Assembly (NCBI RefSeq): GCF_034427435.1
Contig: NZ_JAXQNP010000002.1
Coordinates: forward strand, 1,426,001 to 1,490,000
DNA length: 64,000 nt
Reading direction: 5' to 3'
Origin: Nitrospirillum sp034427435
Lineage (GTDB): Bacteria > Pseudomonadota > Alphaproteobacteria > Azospirillales > Azospirillaceae
Positions 60,386-64,000 of this stretch are shown here, one piece after another. Within the stretch, counting starts at the first letter, position 1. Every line of letters begins with the position of its first letter. The notes below the pieces were generated by a model, which ran no database searches, was not told the DNA's origin, and worked only from the letters and a program-made list of their open reading frames with translations. Made by a program: the position numbers and the translations under genes.

Positions 60386-60958
60386 TCAGGCGTGCCCCAC
60401 CTCGGCCGACAGCATGGGCAGGCTGACGCCCAGCTTGGCGATGGCCCGTTCCCACTTGGTGTCCATGTCGTCATCGAATAACAGGGTGGGGTCGGCCGGC
60501 ACGTGCAGCCAGCCATTGGCCTGCATTTCCTGGTCCAGCTGGCCGGCGGCCCATCCGGCATAGCCCAGGGCCAGCAGGCACTGGCGCGGCCCGCGCCCCT
60601 CGGTGATGGCGCGCAGGATGTCCACCGTGGCGGTCAACGCCACCTCATCCTCCACCTTCAGCGTGCCTTCGCGCTGGTAGTCGGTGCTGTGCAGTACGAA
60701 GCCCCGGCCGGGTTCCACCGGCCCGCCGAAATGCACGCGCAGCCGGTCGTCGGGGTCGCCGCCATCGATGCCCAGTTGTTCCAGCAGGCCGCCGGCGTCG
60801 ATGCCGTCGAACAGCCGGTTGATCACCAGGCCCATGGCGCCGTCATCGGTATGGGCGCACACGTAGATCACGGTCCGGGCGAACCGCTCATCGGGCATGG
60901 ACGGCATCGCGACCAGCAGTTGCCCGGTCAGAAAACGTCGGATGGTGGTGTCCTTCAT
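60386..60958 (-). CDS. YqgE/AlgH family protein (UPF0301)
   Basis: A 190-residue protein of the YqgE/AlgH family, linked to transcriptional regulation of alginate in Pseudomonas but of uncertain function generally. The signatures LTGQLLVAMPSMPDERFART, VIYVCAHTDDGAMGLVINRL, LRVHFGGPVEPGRGFVLHST and LLALGYAGWAAGQLDQEMQA are clear, and NGWLHVPADPTLLFDDDMD-type sequence is present near the end. The ATG start is close to the first conserved block. Confidence 0.93.
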   Translation of the reverse strand: MKDTTIRRFLTGQLLVAMPSMPDERFARTVIYVCAHTDDGAMGLVINRLFDGIDAGGLLEQLGIDGGDPDDRLRVHFGGPVEPGRGFVLHSTDYQREGTLKVEDEVALTATVDILRAITEGRGPRQCLLALGYAGWAAGQLDQEMQANGWLHVPADPTLLFDDDMDTKWERAIAKLGVSLPMLSAEVGHA

Positions 60959-61311
60959 GGCCGGCGCCTTCCCTCTTCACATCGGGCCGGCCCACATGGC
61001 CGGCACTGTCCTACAGCCTGTCCCCGTCATTCAGCCTAGCACGCGCCGCAGCGTCGCGCCCCTAAAGTCACGCCCACCGGGTCACACCCATGGGCGGGCC
61101 AGAAACAGATCCCATCCTGGTCATATTGAGCGGCGAACCCGGGTGACAAGGGGGTGGCAACCGTTTCCCTTGCCCGCCCGGCCCTCCGGGACCTAGAACC
61201 ACGGGTGACCAGAACCATTTCCCACCAGCGGCATTACCCATGCTCTGGCTCCGGGTGCTCTGGCTCCGGGCCACCATCCCCACCGTTCACCATCCAAAGG
61301 GACTTCAGACC
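60959..61311 (+). other. yqgE-peroxiredoxin intergenic region with a 15-bp tandem duplication
   Basis: A 353-base divergent region. The 15-base unit TGCTCTGGCTCCGGG is perfectly duplicated in tandem at 61241-61255 and 61256-61270, about 40 bases before the peroxiredoxin start. The stretch CCAGCGGCAT near 61224 resembles the left edge of repeat family 1. I see no convincing promoter boxes and no coding sequence. Confidence 0.5.
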
Positions 61312-61794
61312 ATGACCATCAAGGTTGGCGACACCTTCCCCAGCGTCACGATCAAGCACCTGACCGAAGCCGGCATGCAGGAGACCAGCACCGACGCCCT
61401 GCTGAAGGGCAAGAAGGTGGTCCTGTTCGCCGTGCCCGGGGCCTTCACCCCCACCTGCTCCGCCAAGCACCTGCCCGGCTTCGTCCAGAATGCCGGGGCG
61501 CTGAAGGCCAAGGGCGTGGACACCATCATTTGCCTGGCGGTCAACGATCCCTTCGTGATGAACGCCTGGGCCAAGGCCAACGACGTTGGCGACACCGTGT
61601 TCATGCTGCCCGACGGCAACGGCACGCTGACCAGCCAGCTGGGCCTGACCATGGACGGCACCGCCTATAACCTGGGCCAGCGCAGCCAGCGCTTCGCCCT
61701 GGTCATCGACGACGGCGTGGTCAGCCGCGTGGATGTGGAAAAGCCTGGCGCCTTCGAGGTGTCCAGCGCCGAGGCCGTGCTGAAGAACCTGTAA
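61312..61794 (+). CDS. Peroxiredoxin (Prx5/AhpE-like thiol peroxidase)
   Basis: Cytoplasmic thiol peroxidase of the Prx5 subfamily, 160 residues, reducing hydrogen peroxide and organic peroxides with glutathione or a thioredoxin/glutaredoxin donor. The ATG at 61312 gives the family N-terminus MTIKVGDTFPSVTIKHLTEA. The peroxidatic Cys is C49 in VPGAFTPTCSAKHLPGF; a second Cys (C74, TIICLAVNDPFVMNAWA) is present in many members. The C-terminal SRVDVEKPGAFEVSSAEAVL is typical. An intrinsic terminator follows. Confidence 0.95.
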   Translation: MTIKVGDTFPSVTIKHLTEAGMQETSTDALLKGKKVVLFAVPGAFTPTCSAKHLPGFVQNAGALKAKGVDTIICLAVNDPFVMNAWAKANDVGDTVFMLPDGNGTLTSQLGLTMDGTAYNLGQRSQRFALVIDDGVVSRVDVEKPGAFEVSSAEAVLKNL

Positions 61795-61817
61795 AACCAA
61801 GCTCATAACGCCAAGCG

Positions 61818-61854
61818 GCCCGCGCCGGTTCCACGAATCCGCGCGGGCTTTTTT
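61818..61854 (+). terminator. Intrinsic terminator after the peroxiredoxin gene
   Basis: GCCCGCGC (61818-61825) pairs with GCGCGGGC (61841-61848) and six T residues follow directly (61849-61854). A strong plus-strand terminator that faces the convergent rnhA. Confidence 0.85.
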
Positions 61855-61872
61855 GCGTCTGAGGCAACCGGC

Positions 61873-62349
61873 CTATCTGCCGCGCGCCTCCGCCAGCCCT
61901 TCGCGGGCCAGCTGGTCGGCGCGTTCGTTTTCCGGGTGGCCGGCATGGCCGCGCACCCAGTGGAAAACCACTTCATGGCGGTCGGCCTGGGCGGACAGGC
62001 GCTGCCACAAGTCCACGTTCTTCACCGGCTTTTTGTCGGCCGTGAGCCAGCCTTTGGCCCGCCAGCCGTGGATCCACTTGGTGATGCCGTCGCGCAGGTA
62101 CTGGCTGTCGGTGTGCAGATCCACCTTCACCGGCCGCTTCAGCGTTTCCAGCGCCTGGATGGCCGCCATCAGCTCCATGCGGTTGTTGGTGGTGTCGGGC
62201 TCCCCGCCCTTCAATTCGCGCTCCGTGCCGTTCCAACGCAGGATTGCGCCCCAGCCGCCGGGGCCCGGGTTACCGCTGCAGGCGCCGTCGGTGAAGATCT
62301 CCACGCGCGGGCTGGTCGGTTTCGCGTCGGTGGTGGGCGTATCGGTCAC
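61873..62349 (-). CDS. rnhA: Ribonuclease HI
   Basis: Endonuclease that removes RNA from RNA/DNA hybrids. The 158-residue protein has the full acidic active site: first Asp in EIFTDGACSGNPGPGGWGA, Glu in NRMELMAAIQALE, Asp in HTDSQYLRDGI, and the final His/Asp in WVRGHAGHPENERADQLAREG. The N-terminal extension of about 14 residues is hydrophilic. Its ATG overlaps the thrB stop (ATGA), so the two are translationally coupled; thrB-rnhA is a recurrent alphaproteobacterial pair. Confidence 0.96.
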   Translation of the reverse strand: MTDTPTTDAKPTSPRVEIFTDGACSGNPGPGGWGAILRWNGTERELKGGEPDTTNNRMELMAAIQALETLKRPVKVDLHTDSQYLRDGITKWIHGWRAKGWLTADKKPVKNVDLWQRLSAQADRHEVVFHWVRGHAGHPENERADQLAREGLAEARGR

Positions 62350-63338
62350 GTCAAATCCTCGGGCGCCAGGCCGTAATCCGCCAGGCTGCGGGCCTGCTGG
62401 TGGAAGCGCAGCTTGTGCAGGTATTCCAGCGGGTCCTTGCGTTTCACCAGGGCGCCCGCCGGCGTGTTCACCCAGTCATAGAGCCGGGTCAGCAGGAAGC
62501 GCAACGCGCTGCCGCGGGCCAGCAGCGGCAGGGCCGCCACCTCCGCCGCCGTCAGCGGCCGCACCTTGGCGTAATTGGTCAGCAGCAGGCGCGACTTGGT
62601 GACGTTGAAGGCGCCGTCGGGTTCGAAGCACCAGGCGTTCAGGCAGATGGCCAGGTCATAGGCCAGCATGTCGCTGCAGGCGAAGTAGAAATCGATCAGC
62701 CCCGACAGGGCGCCGTCGTGGAAGAAGACGTTATCGGGGAACAGGTCGGCGTGAATGATGCCCTGCGGCAGGCCGGGGCGGCCATCGCGGCCGGGCCACA
62801 GCGCCGAAAGCGCCGCCAGCTCCTCCGCCAGTGCCGCCTGCAGGCCGGGCTTGACGCCATCGGCGCCGTCCGCCGTCGCCGCCACCAGGGCACGCCAGCC
62901 GTCCAGCGACAGGCTGTTGGCACGGGGGACGGAATAATCCGCGCCGGCCAGGTGCAGCCGGGCCAGCGCCGTGCCCAGGGCCGCGCAATGGTCGGGCAGG
63001 ATGCGGCGCGGCCACATGCCGGTCAGGAAAGTGACGATGACGGCCGGCCGGCCGGCCACGACGCGCAGGGCCTCGCCATCGCGCCCCGGCACCGGTTGCG
63101 GGCAGGTGATGCCCCGCGCCGCCAGGTGGCGCATCAGTCCCAGGAAGAACGGCAGGTCGGCCGGGTTCACCCGCTTTTCATAGAGGGTGAGGATGTAGGG
63201 ACCCTGGGTCGTCACCAGCAGGTAGTTGGAGTTCTCCACCCCCTCGGCGATGCCCTTGCACGAGATCACGTCGCCGATCGCGTAATCGGCGATGAACGCG
63301 CGCAGTTCCTCATCGGTGACTTCGGTATAGACGGCCAT
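62346..63338 (-). CDS. thrB: Homoserine kinase (ThrB, aminoglycoside-phosphotransferase fold)
   Basis: Phosphorylates homoserine for threonine synthesis; the product feeds ThrC, also in this window. This is the alphaproteobacterial form with the APH/choline-kinase fold rather than the GHMP type. The ATG at 63338 gives MAVYTEVTDEELRAFIADY and 330 residues. Landmarks are GIAEGVENSNYLLVTTQGPY, TLYEKRVNPADLPFFLGLM, the catalytic loop GIIHADLFPDNVFF and the metal-binding LIDFYFACSDMLAYDLAICL. rnhA follows with overlapping codons. Confidence 0.95.
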   Translation of the reverse strand: MAVYTEVTDEELRAFIADYAIGDVISCKGIAEGVENSNYLLVTTQGPYILTLYEKRVNPADLPFFLGLMRHLAARGITCPQPVPGRDGEALRVVAGRPAVIVTFLTGMWPRRILPDHCAALGTALARLHLAGADYSVPRANSLSLDGWRALVAATADGADGVKPGLQAALAEELAALSALWPGRDGRPGLPQGIIHADLFPDNVFFHDGALSGLIDFYFACSDMLAYDLAICLNAWCFEPDGAFNVTKSRLLLTNYAKVRPLTAAEVAALPLLARGSALRFLLTRLYDWVNTPAGALVKRKDPLEYLHKLRFHQQARSLADYGLAPEDLT

Positions 63339-63545
63339 GGCTTGCGAGGTAGCGGGATTCCCGGCCGGGGTCAATGGTCGCCAGGTGCCGGGGCCCGCCT
63401 TTTCCAGCGGGGTGATGGCCAGCCGATGGCGCGAATGGCGAATTCGGCGATTTAGTGGCGAGAAGAATCACGGCATCGTCTTCCGAGATGGGTGATGAAA
63501 ATTTTTATCCAACAAAAACAATGATCTAAGGTCCTGCTCCACAAC

Positions 63546-63560
63546 TGGCACGGCGGTTGC
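63546..63560 (+). promoter_or_regulatory. Sigma-54 promoter upstream of the psp genes
   Basis: TGGCAC-GGCGG-TTGC (63546-63560) matches the -24/-12 consensus TGGCAC-N5-TTGC perfectly, followed by TTTTA. It lies 77 bases before the small membrane protein and about 280 bases before pspA. In enterobacteria pspA is transcribed by sigma-54 RNA polymerase with PspF; the AT-rich region just upstream (63490-63530) would suit enhancer and IHF binding. Confidence 0.88.
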
Positions 63561-63636
63561 TTTTAAGGGGACATGGCCGACACCGCCACCGGCGACCGGC
63601 CCCCGAGACAAGCGAGCTTCCTGTACGGAGATTGAA

Positions 63637-63782
63637 ATGACCGACCTGACCATGACCACCGCCACCCGCACCTTCAGCGTTCATACCGGCGAGCCCCCCG
63701 GCGCCTGGCGGCCCTGGCCCGCCACCTGCCGCTGCTGGCGGTCACCGCCCTGCTGTCGGTCGCCATCGTGAGCCTGTTCTAA
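63637..63782 (+). pseudogene. Small membrane protein at the head of the psp operon, frameshifted in a poly-C run
   Basis: The ATG at 63637, seven bases after ACGGAG, opens MTDLTMTTATRTFSVHTGEPP. At a run of six C (63694-63699) the frame is lost; as written it ends at 63771 in a Cys/Arg/Pro-rich tail without sense. One added C gives RRLAALARHLPLLAVTALLS with VAIVSLF and a stop at 63782, i.e. a 48-residue protein with one transmembrane helix, which looks like a real small phage-shock-type membrane protein. I infer a missing base. It may be a PspB/PspC/PspD-like or a local small protein; no family is recognised. Confidence 0.6.
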
Positions 63783-63837
63783 GCGCCTGCGTTCACCGCC
63801 TCCGTCCCCACCGCCTCATCTCTCAAGGACGCCTGCC

Positions 63838-64000
63838 ATGGGACTGTTTTCCCGCCTCGGCGACATCATCGATGCCAACCTGAACGCCATGCTGGACCGC
63901 GCGGAAGATCCGGAGCGCCTGATCGGCCTGGTCATCCAGGAGATGGAGGACACGCTGGTCGAGGTGCGGGCGGAGGCCGTCCGCTCCATGGCCCGCCGCA
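63838..64000 (+). CDS. pspA: Phage shock protein A, 3' end outside the window
   Basis: Start of PspA, the coiled-coil membrane-stress effector that binds PspF and stabilises the inner membrane. The first 54 residues are visible: MGLFSRLGDIIDANLNAMLD then RAEDPERLIGLVIQEMEDTL, the amphipathic N-terminal helix and first coiled-coil segment of the IM30/PspA family. The gene runs off the window end. It follows the small membrane protein by 55 bases and lies downstream of the sigma-54 promoter. Confidence 0.93.
   Translation, partial: MGLFSRLGDIIDANLNAMLDRAEDPERLIGLVIQEMEDTLVEVRAEAVRSMARR

Overview
The window is GC-rich, densely coded chromosomal DNA from an alphaproteobacterium, most likely a Rhodospirillales/Azospirillaceae member. 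This is inferred from the mdh-sucCD-sucAB-lpd TCA cluster, the plant-type glutamate-cysteine ligase, the ctaB/ctaG/coxC/DUF983/SURF1/thrC order and the XerC-DUF484 pair. I see no rRNA, tRNA, CRISPR array, transposase or prophage.

Layout. 1-9.5 kb: TCA cycle block (mdh 3' part, sucC, sucD, sucA, sucB, lpd), punctuated by GC-rich hairpin terminators and by a dispersed repeat found four times in the first 20 kb. 9.7-15.6 kb: DUF2167 membrane protein, xerC, DUF484, transaldolase and divergent priA. 15.6-22.3 kb: S41 peptidase-like gene (frameshifted) with a membrane-anchored AraC-type regulator, a glycine-zipper envelope protein, a secreted alpha/beta hydrolase and pmbA. 22.4-29.5 kb: the most interesting block. 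It holds a polar amino-acid ABC transporter, a glycosylasparaginase-type Ntn hydrolase, a LacI regulator, a ROK sugar kinase and a CutC-family protein, with shared LacI-type operator sequences in the intergenic spaces. I read it as a candidate route for importing and splitting GlcNAc-asparagine or a related amide-linked Asn conjugate. 29.6-30.1 kb: a tiny ribbon-helix-helix/coiled-coil gene pair. 30.2-38.9 kb: ubiD, an ETF-beta-type lysine methyltransferase, ubiA, rsmE (frameshifted), gshA, two small secreted paralogues, DUF4287/DUF5655 and tldD. 39.5-46.4 kb: aa3-type cytochrome c oxidase structural and assembly genes. 46.5-51.8 kb: two membrane-anchored coiled-coil proteins of unknown role, thrC, an M16 peptidase, a RimJ-like acetyltransferase and DUF2199. 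52-58.2 kb: a single 2,084-residue autotransporter. 58.6-63.3 kb: Nudix hydrolase, DUF3108, YqgE, peroxiredoxin, rnhA and thrB. 63.5 kb to the end: a near-perfect sigma-54 promoter, a small membrane protein (frameshifted) and the start of pspA.

Four genes (S41 peptidase, rsmE, SURF1 and the small psp-linked protein) are each restored by adding one base, three of them in a run of six or seven G or C. This looks more like homopolymer under-calling in the assembly than genuine gene decay. All calls are by reading the sequence; no database search was run, and compositional statements are visual estimates.
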